A stretch of DNA of 64,000 bases from Moniliella sp. 'wahieum' (lineage: Eukaryota > Basidiomycota > Moniliellomycetes > Moniliellales > Moniliellaceae): NCBI GenBank assembly GCA_003971905.1, contig RSEE01000011.1, forward strand, positions 186,001 through 250,000, written 5' to 3'. Of this stretch, positions 12,712 through 30,565 are shown piece after piece. Under the pieces are notes generated by a model. The model saw only the letters and a program-made list of their open reading frames with translations, was not told the DNA's origin and searched no databases. A program made the translations under genes and the position numbers. Every line of letters begins with the position of its first letter. Positions within the stretch are counted from its first letter, which is position 1.

Positions 12712-12984
12712 CCGACGACTCAACCTACCTGTCTCTTCCCCTTTAGGCCTTAAAGCTTGACCTCGGTCCGGTCTGTCTGCGCCTTGTTCCGGGGCGTGGT
12801 TATGGATGTGCTAGTGCAACATGGGCATCTGTTTTGTCTACGGTTGCCCCTGGGGGGTTGTTGGGACCCTGGGAATCATGGACTTTTCCTCATGCCATGC
12901 GAACGATTTTTGCCTACCTTCCGAAAGTAAACCCGACCAGAGTCGCCATAGAATCATGTCATGCAGAGGGAGCCACAGTTCCGG

Positions 12985-14407
12985 TTACAACGAAGGGTAG
13001 TTGGCCTCGAGAGCAGTATGGGTCCATTGGCGCCCGGCGGTGAAATCTGCGACGCGGTGCGGCGCGGTGCCTCGCCCTTGAGAATGTACTTGTAGGTTAC
13101 CAGGCCATCGAGTCCAACCGGTCCCCGCGCATGGGTACGTCCGGTAGAGATGCCGACCTCGGTACCAAAGCCGTAGCGGAACCCATCGGCAAAGCGGGTG
13201 GACGCATTGACATAGACGTTGGCGCTGGACAGGGCTGCGGTGAACCGGCTGGCAGCCGGGTTGGGCGCACCATCGACCAAGGGCGCACAGAGGATCAAGT
13301 CAGTGTGATGGGAGCTGTGGGCATTGACATGATCAATCGCCTCTTCCACCCCGTCGACCACTTTGACCGCCAAGTCGAGGTCGAGGAACTCGGTGTCGAA
13401 TCGTCGGCGGTGGAAGGGAGGATCTTGGTGGGGTCCGTGATGCCTGCCTGCGCCAACGCAGCCAACGTGGGTCGCAATGCAAGCGCACCTGGGCGGCGAG
13501 CAGGGCGCGCGCCACGTCGGGCCAGACACGCGTCAGTTGGCTGCGGTGCACCAATAGGTTTCCAGCGCATTGCACGCCGCCGGATAGTCCGTCTTGGAAT
13601 CCACAATCGTCCCGACCGCCAAGGCACTCGGGCATCAGCGTGCAAGTACCCCACACACAGCCCGTCCGCATGGCCCATGACGGGCATGCGTGCTTGGCGC
13701 TGAATCGAGCGCACGAGCGCATTCGAACCCCGTGGAATGACCAGGTCAATGTACTCGTCCAACACCAGCAACGACGCAATGTCCTCCCTTGTCTCGACGT
13801 CTGCACCAGGTCCTTCGGAAGCGGGGTTGTGGCCAAGGCGTCGGACAAGCGGGACATGACAGCAGCGGTCCGACGAGACTCTTTGCCGCCTTGAGGATGG
13901 CCGCATTGCCACTCTTGATGGCAAGCGAGGCTGTTGACCACCACCTCGGGCCGCGCTTCAAAGATACAGAGAAGCACGCCGATCGGGCAAGTGATCTTGT
14001 ACAGCTCCACCGCACCTTGACCCGTAGCGGGATCGGCATCGGCCAACTGACGCGCCAACGTGCACACATCCAATGGCGACGGCAGGTTGGCCACCTGCTC
14101 CACCCCTTCCAGCATGGCTTCCCACTTGCCCTTTTGGCAAACAAGTCCAGTCGGGAAACCATCTGTTTCCCAGCCCGGCCTTTTCGGCCTCCACCACATC
14201 CTCCTTGTTTGCCTGCTCAATCTCGTCCTTGGCTTGGGCCAGGGCAGAGCGAATGGCCAGCAGGGCCGCTTTGCGCGCCGCGTCGGCCGCCGCGCCGGGA
14301 CCACTACCCGACGCCCCGGACGGGGACGGAAGCGCAGAAAGCACACGAGAGGAATGCTCAAACGCGAGCTTGGCCCGGCGCGCAACGTCTTCTGCGTGGT
14401 TCACCAT
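12985..14407 (-). CDS. PRO2: Gamma-glutamyl phosphate reductase (proline synthesis)
   Basis: Cytosolic NADPH-dependent enzyme that reduces gamma-glutamyl phosphate to glutamate semialdehyde, the second step to proline. Start at 14407 ([16 protein letters not shown]). Recognisable blocks are [49 protein letters not shown], the catalytic-cysteine region ACNALET (about 13560-13585), [19 protein letters not shown] with EVGIST, and [20 protein letters not shown]. The last frame ends in a typical tail, [10 protein letters not shown] to TAA at 12985-12987. At least five single-base losses break the frame, for example GGG read as GG just before the C-terminal tail. The gene is intronless as far as I can see. 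Confidence 0.9.
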
Positions 14408-15342
14408 GGTCAGTGCAAGACAATCTGAGTCGATGGTGGTCCGAGTCAGAAGGCCGGACAAAAACGCCGAGGTGGGCCCCCCCCCCAGTGGCCACACTTT
14501 CGGGCTCTTATGCTTTAAGGCTTGAAGCTTGGAATTTGAAAGCTTCAAGCTTGAACTTCAAGTCCGCACTTATTTCAATTGGAAGTTCCAACTGCCCCCC
14601 TGCTCCCATGTCACAATCGCCCGGAATTTTGGTACAGGGCGGAGGCACCTTCCAATTCGAGGAGGGGAATACTCCGTTTTTTCAAATTTGCCACACTTGG
14701 GTACGTTTTACCTTTCCGGTTACCATTTAGCCAGCTTACTCGATTGCTCTCCTGCTGTTCCAAGGCACATACGCCCTTGCTGATGGATGGAACTGAGAAC
14801 TGAGAACTGACAAGATCCGATTCAAGCGGAGCGTACGAGGGCAGAGTAGGTGCATCATACATAGGAAGTAGGTATAGCAACGTGGGGTGAAGCTTGAAGA
14901 GAAACCAAAAAAAAAAAAACCAAGGAACCAACACAAGCAACCAAGGCAGCAAACCGAGGAAGTCAAGTAGGAAAAGGGGGAAGAGAAACGAAAACAAAAA
15001 GCGAGCACGGCTCGAACGAGGCCAGGCCCTCGGTCCCACCACTCTAGCCGCAGATAGAGGACATGCGACGAGGTGGGAGGAGGCAGCGCCGGCCATCGGG
15101 TTCGAACCGCGTCCCAAACGAAGGGTATGGCACGAGACATGGATGGGCAACAGCAGGCAAAGATGAGAGAGGAGAGATGGGGTGGCGGAGGCCCTCAGTG
15201 AGAATGGTTGAGCATGCTGGAGGAGTGGATGGTTGAGCATAGTGTAAGTTGTGGGAGTGTCAGTGTAAGTGTATGTGTACGTGTAGGCGCAGTTGTAGGC
15301 GTAGGTGTAGGTGCGGACGGGGGAGGACACGTGTGGGAGACT
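14408..15342. other. Gap between PRO2 and the CSL gene
   Basis: No gene supported. AAGCTT-type repeats lie at 14515-14560 just upstream of PRO2. An A-rich, purine-biased stretch (about 14890-15000) and a GTGTAAGTGTATGTGTACG-type repeat (about 15250-15315) follow, close to the 3' end of the CSL gene. Confidence 0.4.
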
Positions 15343-18300
15343 TTAGAGAAAGTTGGTGGGGAAAATGACGCCATCGCGACGAACGAGAAGAAGACGGTGG
15401 GAGGCAGGCGGGGGCGCAGCGGGCGTACCAGCCAGTGGGAGGCCCGGAGGAACTTTGCAGATCAGCTGGGACGAGAGAGTGACATGCACCGTCGGCGCGA
15501 CGTGTGCGCCGACAAAGACGTGGAGGTGGGCGCCGAGGTTTTCGCCATGGAGGACAAGGTAGGGTGTGCCTGCTCGTCTCGGATTTTTTGAGCTGGTACA
15601 CGCGCGGGAAATGGGAGATGGGGGCGACCAAGGAACTACTGAGTGGAGCCAGGGGAATCTCTTCTTTGCCCTTGGGCGTGGACCCGAGCGAGAGGGAGCG
15701 GTGGAGGTGCCGGAGTCGAATGGGAAAGGGGGAGGAAGGGCTCGCTGTGACCTTTGGTCCCCGCCTCTTCCCCCGGCCCCACATCCCCGACCAGTTCGGG
15801 CGGGATGCTGAAATTGTACTCGACCGTCTCGGCACCAACAATGCACCACACATTGCTCTTGGCCACGTCCAGCGCCCAGGAATGGATTCGAGCCGTTCGC
15901 ATCTCAGCTCCTTCCTCGGTGCCATTTCCCCCCATACTAGACCAAGAAGCGGTCAGGCCTGGCGGCGCATAGCCCCCACCCGTGCTCTCTCCATCGTCAG
16001 CCAATGAAAACGCCCCGACGCCCCGCTCTCCGACTCGCCGTCAACTGACTGTTCGCGCCTCCGCGCCCTCGACGCGCGACGATCCTTTTGGTTCTGTGCC
16101 GACCAAGCTGAACTGCCCCGCCGAGTGTTGCGGATGGGACCAGTACCCGCCACCTGCGTCTCGGGTCCGACACGGTGCCCGCATCCGCATGGCGGCTGCG
16201 CATCACCGACTCGGACCGGCGCCGTACGTCGACGGGGGAGGAAGGGGTGCCGTCGTACCCCGACTGAACGGGGACGCTGCCCGTGCTAGCACGCGGACCG
16301 CTGTCTCGCGTCGGGAGCGGTTGGCTAGTTGCGTCCGGTGCGCTTGGGTCGGCTGCGCTCCATCCTCCCCATTGGACAACGACCCGGACCGTTTCACCCC
16401 GCCGGCGAGGAGACTGATCCCGAGGCCGAGGCGACCGAGCCAGAGCGCGCTTTGTGAGGACGAACTGGCTGCAGCTCCAGGCGCGATCGTCATCCAGCTT
16501 GTGCACGCCCACCATTTCGTTGAGACAGGCGAGGAAGCTACCGCTAGCATTGGCTGGACCTGAGGGGGGGCTCACCGGCGGCGAAGCCAAAGGTGGATGG
16601 TACAGCTCGAGGGCGAGTTTGTGCAGCTGGAGCACGGGTGAGTCCGATGGTTCTCGTCCCAAGCCCATCCGCATCGACTGTACCCGCTCCCCTCCAGCCC
16701 CATCCGTTTGCACCGAGGCAAAGCCGCCAAAGAGCGATGTCCCCTTTTCCACTCGTCGTAGGACCATGGTCGGGTGACAAAGCCAGTCACCAGGCACTGC
16801 AGGCACCACGGCCGGTTGTAGAGCACGGCTTGGGGCTGTTCGTATGGGGAGAAGGACAGTGCGTTGAGAGGGGGAGCAGGCAGAGGGTAGTCCCCTGCCC
16901 GGTATGATTGGTTGGGCGAGCGGGACTTGTTGAGCGCCCTTGCTACCCGAGTGGAGCAGACTGGAGGATTCGTCACCAGCTGGCTTGGCTGGGTCGACGA
17001 GGTAAATGACAAATGGATCCCAGTAACTGTCGGCCGCGACAAACGAGTTGCCCGGCAACTTGTTCAAATCGTCTGGTGCGATTCCATCGTCCGTTTTGAA
17101 CCGGGCCTCGATCTCGGTGCGGGCACAAAGGTGCTTGGTTGAGGAAGCTTGGGCACGCTGGCGATGGAAAAGGGAGACGATCGAACCATGAGTGATGAGC
17201 ACTGGAAGAGCAGGGAATGGTTAGTCCTTTGCACAGTCTTTCGTTTTCAAACAGATGGGTAGGGGGGTTCCTTACTTTCCGACCCACGAACCGATTGGCG
17301 CTTTTTGATGGTTTCGAATGATCCGAACGGGACGCGAGGGGAACGTGCCGAGAAGTTTGTGCTGCCTGGATGCACATTGGACGGAGCAGTAAGAGAGAAC
17401 TCGGCCTGAACGTCACGCCGCAAGGCCGCTTCGGTGTCGCTGGTCCCCGGGCGGGCAGCCATTTGGCCCATTTCCGACACGGCCATCTGCTTAAACGTCG
17501 ATTTGGCCAGGATCATCTCTTTCCACCCTTCTCTGCGCCTCCCTTCCAGGCTGATGCGGGCGGATGAATGTCGACCACTTGGCCCTCGGTGTTCCACCAG
17601 CGTACCGGCATCCGAAACTCCACCGTCTCGCGCGACATTTGGCACCCGACCATCAACTGGCGCGGCTGCGACGTGGACACAAAACTAGCCTCGCGCCCTG
17701 CTTGCGCAGGACATCCCGCACGGCATTCGCCTCCGTTCCACCCGACAGCGAGGCACTGACCAAACCAGTCGAAGATAGCCCTGCCCGGTCCCCTCGGTCT
17801 CCGGTGAGGTAAGCGGTGTGACCCAATTGCTGCCCATCATCAAAAGCATCGGAGGAGGGCACATAAACCGTTTCTCCACTGGGCCATACGATTTTTGGAC
17901 CACCTTGGGCGTCAAGGCCCGGACCAGTCGCTCGCCACTTTGTGAAGGCGGAGCAGCCAGGTAGTCCTGCACCAGGCGGGCGAGGTGGGCAAGGTCGAGA
18001 GAATGTGGTATCTCCTGCCCAGCATCCAATACTGAAGTGGCAGGAAACGAGAGGGGTCCCGCGCCCAGTGTGTCTGCCGAAGACAAAGCAAGCCCGCGGC
18101 CATTGGCACTGCTTGGGCTGAAGGCGCGCCCACCGAGTCGACCTGGTGTGAGCCAAGGGCGAGACGGGTATGCCCAGAGGAGCGGTACGGAATGCAATTG
18201 GGGTAAGTGGCTGCGTCGTCGGGATGGCTCTGAGGGGCCAACGCGGGCGGGCGGGGGGAAGGCCATGGTGGTGAATGGGTTTTGCTCCCTTGACCAGCAA

Positions 18301-19619
18301 GGGTAGCTTGGGGACAGTGGTAGCACGCTGCGCAAAGGGTCCAGTGAAAGCGATCCATCGATGCTGTGGGACTGAGGAGGAATACGGGCGTGTCGGGCGT
18401 CATGAAGGGCGATTCGTGCAGGTTGGTCGCCATAGGGGGAGGGCCCTCAGCAGGAAGAAAAGCTTGGGCCCTGGGCCCGCCTGGGGGCCCGTGTCGCCCG
18501 CCAAGGGACCGAGGCGAGTTGGCTGGAGGGGAAAGGGGGCGATCCATCCCGTTCCGGGGACGTGGCGCCATTGACTCCTAGACCGAACGGATTGGATCCC
18601 ATAAGATGCACTTCATCCGCTGCCCGCACGGAAGGCGACGCAGGCGCCGAGGCTGGTCGAGAACAGTGGAAGAGAAACGAAGTCCCGAAGGGCGGTGGGG
18701 TGCTCGGGTTTGGGGTGAGTAAGGTGACGTGACAGCCGGCGGAGGCGGTAACGCCCACAGCGGACGGGGTGCTCACTGTGAGTCCCGTCGGCCGGGACCC
18801 GTGGCCAACAAGGTCGGTCTGTCCACGAGGACGACGGCGCCGTTGGAGGAGCGATTCAACCTCCGACTCGCCAAAGAAATGGGCCGAGGGCGGAAGCATG
18901 ATGGTGGCCATCGACGGCTCGAACGCCAAGGGAGCAGGTGCCGGAGGGACCAATGTCGACGAGAGCTCGGGGGGGTTGGTTGTGCTCGAAGTAAGATTGA
19001 CGCTAGAGGCGCTGCCGGCCACGGAGGAGCCAGCACTGTATATGGACGTTGCATCACCCAGGGGGGAGGGGAAGGACTCGGTGGTGGGAGACTGCACACT
19101 GGGCGAGGCTAGGTTGGAGAACAAAGGGGGCCTGCGGAGGACAGCAAGTCGAGGTTGGTGGGGTAAAGAAGTTGGCTTGGGTCGAGCCGGAAGATGGGGC
19201 GAGGTCAAAGAAGGAGGCAGAGGGGCCAAATGCGGGGGAGACGGGGAGCGATTCGTGCTGGGCGGAAAAAAGAGGCGACATGTCGAGATCCGAGCTCAAG
19301 AGCGCCTGGCTGGGGGCGACGCCAGCGCTGGGACTGGGGTCGGCCAGGGCATGGTCCCTGGCGGGAGCAAAGGGAGGGCGAGGGCCAAGCTGGGATCCGA
19401 CAGGAAGGGCTCGGGCTCGTGGGAGAAGATGAGCGCCTCGGCGCGGTGGACCGAGGGGGGCGAGGAGCTGGAAGACGCCGGGCGACGGCGACGAGAGGAC
19501 GGCTGGGAGCTCTTCAAGCTGAAGCTGTGCCGGAAGGGGCCAGGGCGGTGAGGGCGGGCGGGGGGAGGGCAGGCGCGCTGCTCGGCCTGGTCCAAGGCGC
19601 TGCGCGGGTGGAAGGGCAT
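15343..19619 (-). CDS. CSL-family (CBF11/CBF12-like) DNA-binding transcription factor
   Basis: Nuclear factor of the CBF1/Su(H)/LAG-1 family; in fission yeast the members act in cell adhesion and lipid and cell-cycle control. Start near 19619 (MPFHPRSALDQAEQ), then about 400 residues of Ser/Pro-rich disordered sequence. The Rel-like N-terminal domain holds the signature LTPKVVQKSYG followed by EKRFMCPPP (about 17860-17930), then VSASLSGG and ETIKKRQS before an intron at 17202-17275. The beta-trefoil domain follows (ITHGSIVSLFHRQRAQ, SYWDPFVIYLVD, VLQCLVTGFVT, TMVLRRVEKGTS, CLNEMVGVHKL), then WCIVGAETVEYNFSIP. The C-terminal TIG-like domain ends with LVRRDGVIFPTNFL and the stop at 15343. Several single-base losses break the frame. 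At about 1,350 codons it is in the range of long fungal CSL proteins. Confidence 0.88.
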
Positions 19620-25051
<5,432 letters not shown>

Positions 25052-25689
25052 TCGCCGCAGCCGTTCCTTCGCCTTGCCTCGCACTGATACCGCGACGAGG
25101 GCCTGCCGGCCAGGACTGGGGCCGAAACTGGGATCAAAAGGCAGGCGTTCCATCCTAGCCACTTGTACATTCCTCCCTGTTCTATGTGTTGCCTCTGCTT
25201 CTTCTACCTCTTGCGCTGTGTTGCGCTCGCACAGCCACTCCTGTCCTTTTCTCCCCTTTCACCGTTTCCCCTTTTCCTCTTTCCCTTTGTCCTATCCCTT
25301 TCACCTCGCCCCCACCTTCGCCCTTGTCTCCTTCTCCTTCACCTTCTTACCAGTCCGCTGGCCCAGATGCGAGAGGAGCGATGCAGGTGCCTGTCGAACG
25401 ATAAATGCGCGTTGGCTTGCCGTGGAAGTTGGGCCTTGGTTCAGTGAGGGCTTGCATGCCTATACATGACATGCATGGCAAGTTGGTTGACGCAGTAGGA
25501 GCGCATACGCTCAGGTGACATTTTCTTCCTCGATTCTATCTGTTTTCTATAGCTAGGGACCGGACCACCGCAGGCGCCGCTGGCCCCGGGCCAGCCCATA
25601 CCATAGGATTTCTTCTAGATGGATTTGTTGATACGCCAGCCAACTTGGGGGTTGGGCCGCCCGATCGGCGCGGGCACCTGAGCAAAGAC
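25052..25689. other. 3' flank of HOG1
   Basis: Contains a long pyrimidine-rich stretch (about 25180-25370, CT-rich on +), consistent with an untranslated region. No gene supported. Confidence 0.35.
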
Positions 25690-26337
25690 TCAGGATACCA
25701 CGCAGGGGGGGGGGGGGACTAGGGGACTGGGCGAGCGACAAGTCACATTGGCCGAGCGGCCAGGCCAAATCACGAGAAGCGAAAAGTGGGCAGGGGCCCA
25801 CCGGACCAGTGCAGCAGGGTCCACTCTGCCCCACCCCATCACCCATGGAATGAGGAGGGACCGCCATCGGGCTGGCCTTGGAGAGGCGAGCTCGGCGCGC
25901 AGCTTCTCGCGCAGCTGGGTCAGGTTGGCATTGTGGGCAACCAGAAAGGCGCGGTACTGCAACTCTTTTTCGCCCATGTTCTTGATCGCGTTGGTCCAGC
26001 AGGTGAGGAGGATGTGCGGAGGGATGCCACGGAGGACATAATGGCGGAGTTAATCCAGGTGGTGAAAAGGGCGTCGGATGAGGGAGAGTCTTGGACGAGT
26101 AGTCGAGAAGGGCGCGGAGGAGGTCTTGGTACGCGCACAGTGGGTTGCCGTCGGGCAGGGCGAGGTGGACAAGGTCGGTAGTGACGAGCCAGGCGAGCGC
26201 AGCGGTGCGCGCGGTGGAGGGGGAGGTGGTGGTCACCAAGGGCGCATCAGAGGGTGAAGCCGGTGAAGGTTCGCAATGTCGATGAGGAAGTCGGTGGACA
26301 GCAGCTCAAACGTGGCCTGATGGGGCGAAGTGGACAT
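25690..26337 (-). CDS. Unrecognised protein-coding gene, frame broken
   Basis: I do not recognise this protein. A plausible start at 26337 (MSTSPHQATFELLSTDFLID) leads through three frames with amphipathic, non-repetitive sequence: SPSTARTAALAWLVTTDLVHLALPDG, then CAYQDLLRALLDYSS, then TWINSAIMSS, then ILLTCWTNAI and KELQYRAFLVAHNANLTQLREKL. The sequence looks like helical coding sequence broken by one-base losses as in the neighbours. The 3' end is uncertain: past about 25850 the reading becomes Pro-rich and runs into a 13-G tract at 25705-25717. It lies tail-to-tail with HOG1. Confidence 0.35.
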
Positions 26338-26945
26338 GATCAACGATGCCTTCGTCTCTCCATCCCACCATCCCATCGACCGATGTATATATAGCTTTGG
26401 TGTTGCTGGATATGTATATTTGGCGGTGCATAGGTACGTGTGGGTGGTGGTGGTGTCCCCGTTGCTGCGGGCGGGAATGTATCGCACTACTATACATGTA
26501 CAAGACTGTGTGTCTTGGTTGTGACGGAAGAGATTCCCTTTTTGACTCTGCCAGCCTGTGCCGCTTGTGGTCGGTAGTTACTTAGTTACACCCCACGAGG
26601 GGACCACCGGACCTTCGGCCCGGTTTGCTGGCTACCTTGGCAATCTAGGGAAGACGGGGAGAGTGTCCGGCCAAGGGAGGGAAGTGCGATCAAGCATACA
26701 AAGAACCAAAGGGAAACGGGAATAAGCGTTCTGGATGGTGAGGGCAATAGGGGATTCGATGGGCGCGAGAGGAGGGGGAGAAAAGACGACGCTTAAAGTG
26801 TCGGAACGTGCCTGCAAACAACTGAAGAGAGTTGCACGCCGTTCAAGTGACTCGATGACCAATACGAGGCAAGGCGCGCAGACATCGCAGAGGGACAATC
26901 ATGAATCATGAATCATAGACCAACACACCACTTATACGCCACCCC
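26338..26945. other. Gap with nothing recognisable
   Basis: Between the unrecognised minus-strand gene and the 3' end of the Kin4-type kinase. Includes a CTATATATA-rich stretch near 26385-26420. No gene or RNA supported. Confidence 0.35.
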
Positions 26946-29900
26946 TTACCCCGGTCGAGTCGGGCCGGCTGGTCGGCTGCAGCGCTGGAGCAAAGCGGTA
27001 TAGCATACCTTGTACGCCCATACGTTGCCCTGCATACGACGAATGTCAATCGAATACAGGCCGGGCAAGTTCTTGATGCGTGTCATCTCGACGCTGAACC
27101 GAACCTCTTGGCCATTGTCCATTGATCCTTCGTCCAGATCCAACGGCCTGCCATTGGGTCCACCTGCCATCTCGGCGGCGGGCTCCCCTGCCGATGCGCT
27201 GGTCGGGTTGGACGATGGCAAGCGCACCGCCGAGCCGAGGCTGCTCGTGTGCCCCTCCCATCTGAAGGGAAGGGAAGAGCGAGCCACGGAGCAGGCCCCG
27301 GAAGCCGGTCGGAGAGAGGCGATGGCGAAGCCAGCATTGATGCCTGCAAGCCTACCCCTACCGATCCGAGGCCGGCTTGGCGGCCCCGCTGGCGCCGCAA
27401 GCACTCCAGCTTGAACGTCTCCTGGCTTGCAAGGCGAGCGTCAATGCCCATGCTCGCCAGGGCTTGCCGCACGCGATCCAGCATCTCGTCGGGCGGAACG
27501 GAGGTCAAGGCACGTTGGTCCACAGCTCCTTCGTGGTAGCGGAGCACCGCATCACAGAACTCGGACTTCGCTCTTGCCTCTTGTGCCTGGTCATCTGCAG
27601 GCGCATGGACCTCCTCCAGCAGCAGGTGGGCTCAACGGCTCGGCAATAGGGGCCGTCAAGCCGGTGTCGGGGTTCGTGTCATTGTTTATGGCGCTCATCT
27701 CTCCGTCCGCAAGGAAGAGCGCTTCGGTCGGGTAGCAGCGGCCCCTTGAGCAGATGTACCAGTCCGAACCTCGCCAGACCCAGTGCCAGCTACATTCGCC
27801 TGATCCGTGACGTTAACTGCCTGGGCGGTGGACGATGAAGTGATAGGGTCGATAGGCGAAAGGTCAGATGGTTGACGACTGCGTCCACGGAACCAGTCCA
27901 TCACGCGCTTGGCCCCGCTTGTCGAACCCCTGATACTTGATCCATAGGCACGCGATGGCGGTGGTGTAGGCAGGGGAACTGGCGCGCCTGAGAGCTGGGA
28001 GTTGGGCGACAATTCGGAAGGCAACGCGGCGGTGGTGCGAAGGTGAACAGAAGCGGGGGAAGTGGATGATGTGACCGTCAACTTTAACGGTTCAGTGGGT
28101 TGCTCCGCTTCCTCGGCCGGATTAGCCGCCGACTGTAAGGGTGTTGGAACCGAGACCTCGGACCGAGGGGAGGGAGCCAAAGACATATCTTTGAGCCGCG
28201 GTCTGCGCGGCGGGAGAGGCTGTGCCGAAGGTTGGGTGTCGACCATTGGCGCCCCGCTTTCCCCTTCAGCCGATTGAGGTGAGCCAGAGCGATAGGGCAG
28301 GAGCCGAGAAAAGAGCGTGTCTTGCCGAGCGCGAAGCGGAAGCTGAGATAGTCGTCTGTGATCTGAGACGTACCGGTTTCGGGCGAGGTACTGAGCGAGG
28401 GTTGAGACGTACCGGTTTCGAGAGGCACTGAGCGAAGGAGATGTCGCTTGGGTAACCTGACTGTCTGGCCGAACTGGCGGGTTCTGTCGGGGTTTGTCGA
28501 GGGTGGAGTAGGGCGTAGACACCACCACGGGCCCGCCCCCACAGACCGGCCCAAAATCAGGCGAAGCGGGGGCTGGTACAGACGAACAACAGTCGATGTA
28601 TTTGAAGTGTTCGCATCTAATCGCTTTGGGATGATCTTGGTGGGCTGGGCTGGTGTAGTCGAGGAAATTAGAGCAGGCGGATCAGGGATACTGGTACTGA
28701 CGTTGTTAGCGACAACCTTCAGCGCATCCGCCTCGGTTGATTCGTACGCAGAGTCAATCGCCGCCTTTGGAGGCACATGCAAACTGCCGCGCATTCCACT
28801 TGCGTTTTTAGCATCCTCTTCCTTTTCAGGGGTTAAAGGAGCAGTCATAGTAGCGCTCGATTGAGAAGGCAAAATCTTGTCGGTAGTGGAAAGTTCTGGG
28901 AGCTGCGGCTCAAGCGCATCATCAACAGCGCCCATGGCGCCGGTTGGAACGTATAGACCCATGCGATCCATCCTGGGTGAGGGAGCCAGTTGTACCAGCT
29001 CCTCCAAAGGTACCGAGGCAGATGCAGAGGTGGGAGGCATATTGGTTGGGTTTGCATTGGGAGGAGCGCTGTACTCGACTTGAAGAGTATGTCGGTTAAC
29101 CTTGGTTGAGGAAGATACCTTAGAATCCTTCTTTTTCTCAAACGATTCGTGTGGCAGGGTCGGAGCGGGGCATGGTGGTTTTGCGATAAGCAGGCTGGGC
29201 GCTCATCTCGTTCTTACGACCCGGGTGGGGATGGCTTTGCTGGCCAACCAAAGAAGCTGAGGCAGGTTGGTGCTGGAGATGCTGCTGTAGCTCCATCTGT
29301 TGTTGGCAGAATTGGCGCTTTCTCGACTGTTGCTCCGCCGCTGCCTGCTCCAGATCCTCCAGGCTCAATGAGAAGAGAGGGCGGTAATCGAGAAGCCAAG
29401 GATGTGCCATCACTTCCTTCATGGAGGCGCGACGGCCTGGGTCCGGAACCAGCATGCGCTTCAACAGCGCCCGAGGTGGTTGGGTGATGTAGTCGGGAAA
29501 TACAAGGGGCGTGGTGAGAATGTAGTGATAGAGCTGGGTAATGTTGCTGGACTCGGGGTTGGAGGGATCGTCATCAAAGGGGAGGTAGCCAGCCAGCATC
29601 GCATACAAGATCACGCCGCAGGACCAAATATCAGCGGAACAACCATTGTACAGGCCATCTGTAACAACCAGCTGGTGCGGCGTAGCAGGGAGAACCACAT
29701 GAGGTGGCCATGAGGTCATTGGCGCGGTCGCTAAAGTTGTTGGCGAAGCCAAAGTCGGTAATGATTACATTGCGGTTTCGATCCAACAACAAGTTCTCCA
29801 ATTTGAGGTCGCGATGAACGATCTGTCTCTGATGCATGTAGTTGACACCACTGATCAGTTGGGCAAAAATGCGCGCCGCGTCTTTTTGGCGGAGATACTT

Positions 29901-30565
29901 GGGCCAGGATGTGGTCGAACGCTCGCCGCCTAGCCAAATAACCACAAGAACGGGTCAGCGACAGATTGGGGATGCGAAGACGGCGGCACGCAACAAGAGA
30001 CGCAATTACTTACCCGAAGCATACTCGAGCACAATGCCAATGTACCGCTCGGATTCGACCACCTCGTAGAGGCGCACAAGTTGTGGGGTGGCGAGGGACC
30101 GCAGCCTGAATCTCTCGCAATCTTGGCCATGCGCTGTGAGTCGTGTTCCTCGGCGCCCGAGTCCACACCCGATGCATGGGGCACGGACGCGACGGATGAG
30201 CTTGACGGCAACTTCCTCACCATATACCTGGTGCACACCGAGCTTGACCTTGCCAAACTCGCCCTCACCCAGTGTTGGAGCAGGAGGTAGCCGCCAAAGT
30301 GGACCTGGGGGCGGGGTGGTGGTGCGGCAGCAAAGTAGCGTATGGCAGCGGGGCTAGTGATGGGGATGAGGCGGAGGGTGGGACAGTGTGGGAGGCAATG
30401 CCCTGGGCGGCGAGTGCAGCAGAGCGCACGGCTCGTTGCGCCTGCCGAGGGGACGCTGGAGGGGCTGGCGGGGGCGAGGCGGGTGGAAGGGCGGCATGGG
30501 GTGCACGTGCGAGGGCGGGGGGGCGGCGCCAAGTCCAGTCCATCCACAGCTGCGGCCACAGACAT
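26946..30565 (-). CDS. Kin4-type CAMK-like Ser/Thr kinase with C-terminal KA1-like domain
   Basis: Member of the CAMKL kinases close to fungal Kin4 and related Snf1/Kin1-type enzymes; Kin4 acts in the spindle-position checkpoint in budding yeast, and the role here is inference. Start at 30565 is tentative. Visible in order: HFGGYLL and the P-loop [11 protein letters not shown] (about 30250-30300), [10 protein letters not shown], an intron at 29930-30013, [72 protein letters not shown] (about 29560-29630) and [16 protein letters not shown]. About 500 residues of Ser/Thr/Pro-rich linker follow, with a repeated NRYVS motif at 28366-28440. The C-terminus has [19 protein letters not shown] and the KA1-like end [20 protein letters not shown]. 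Several single-base losses break the frame. Confidence 0.85.

Noticed and set aside
15099-15108. GGTTCGAACC, a perfect tRNA B-box core
   Set aside because: On neither strand do flanking bases form a 5-bp T stem or an acceptor stem, and no A box lies at the right distance.
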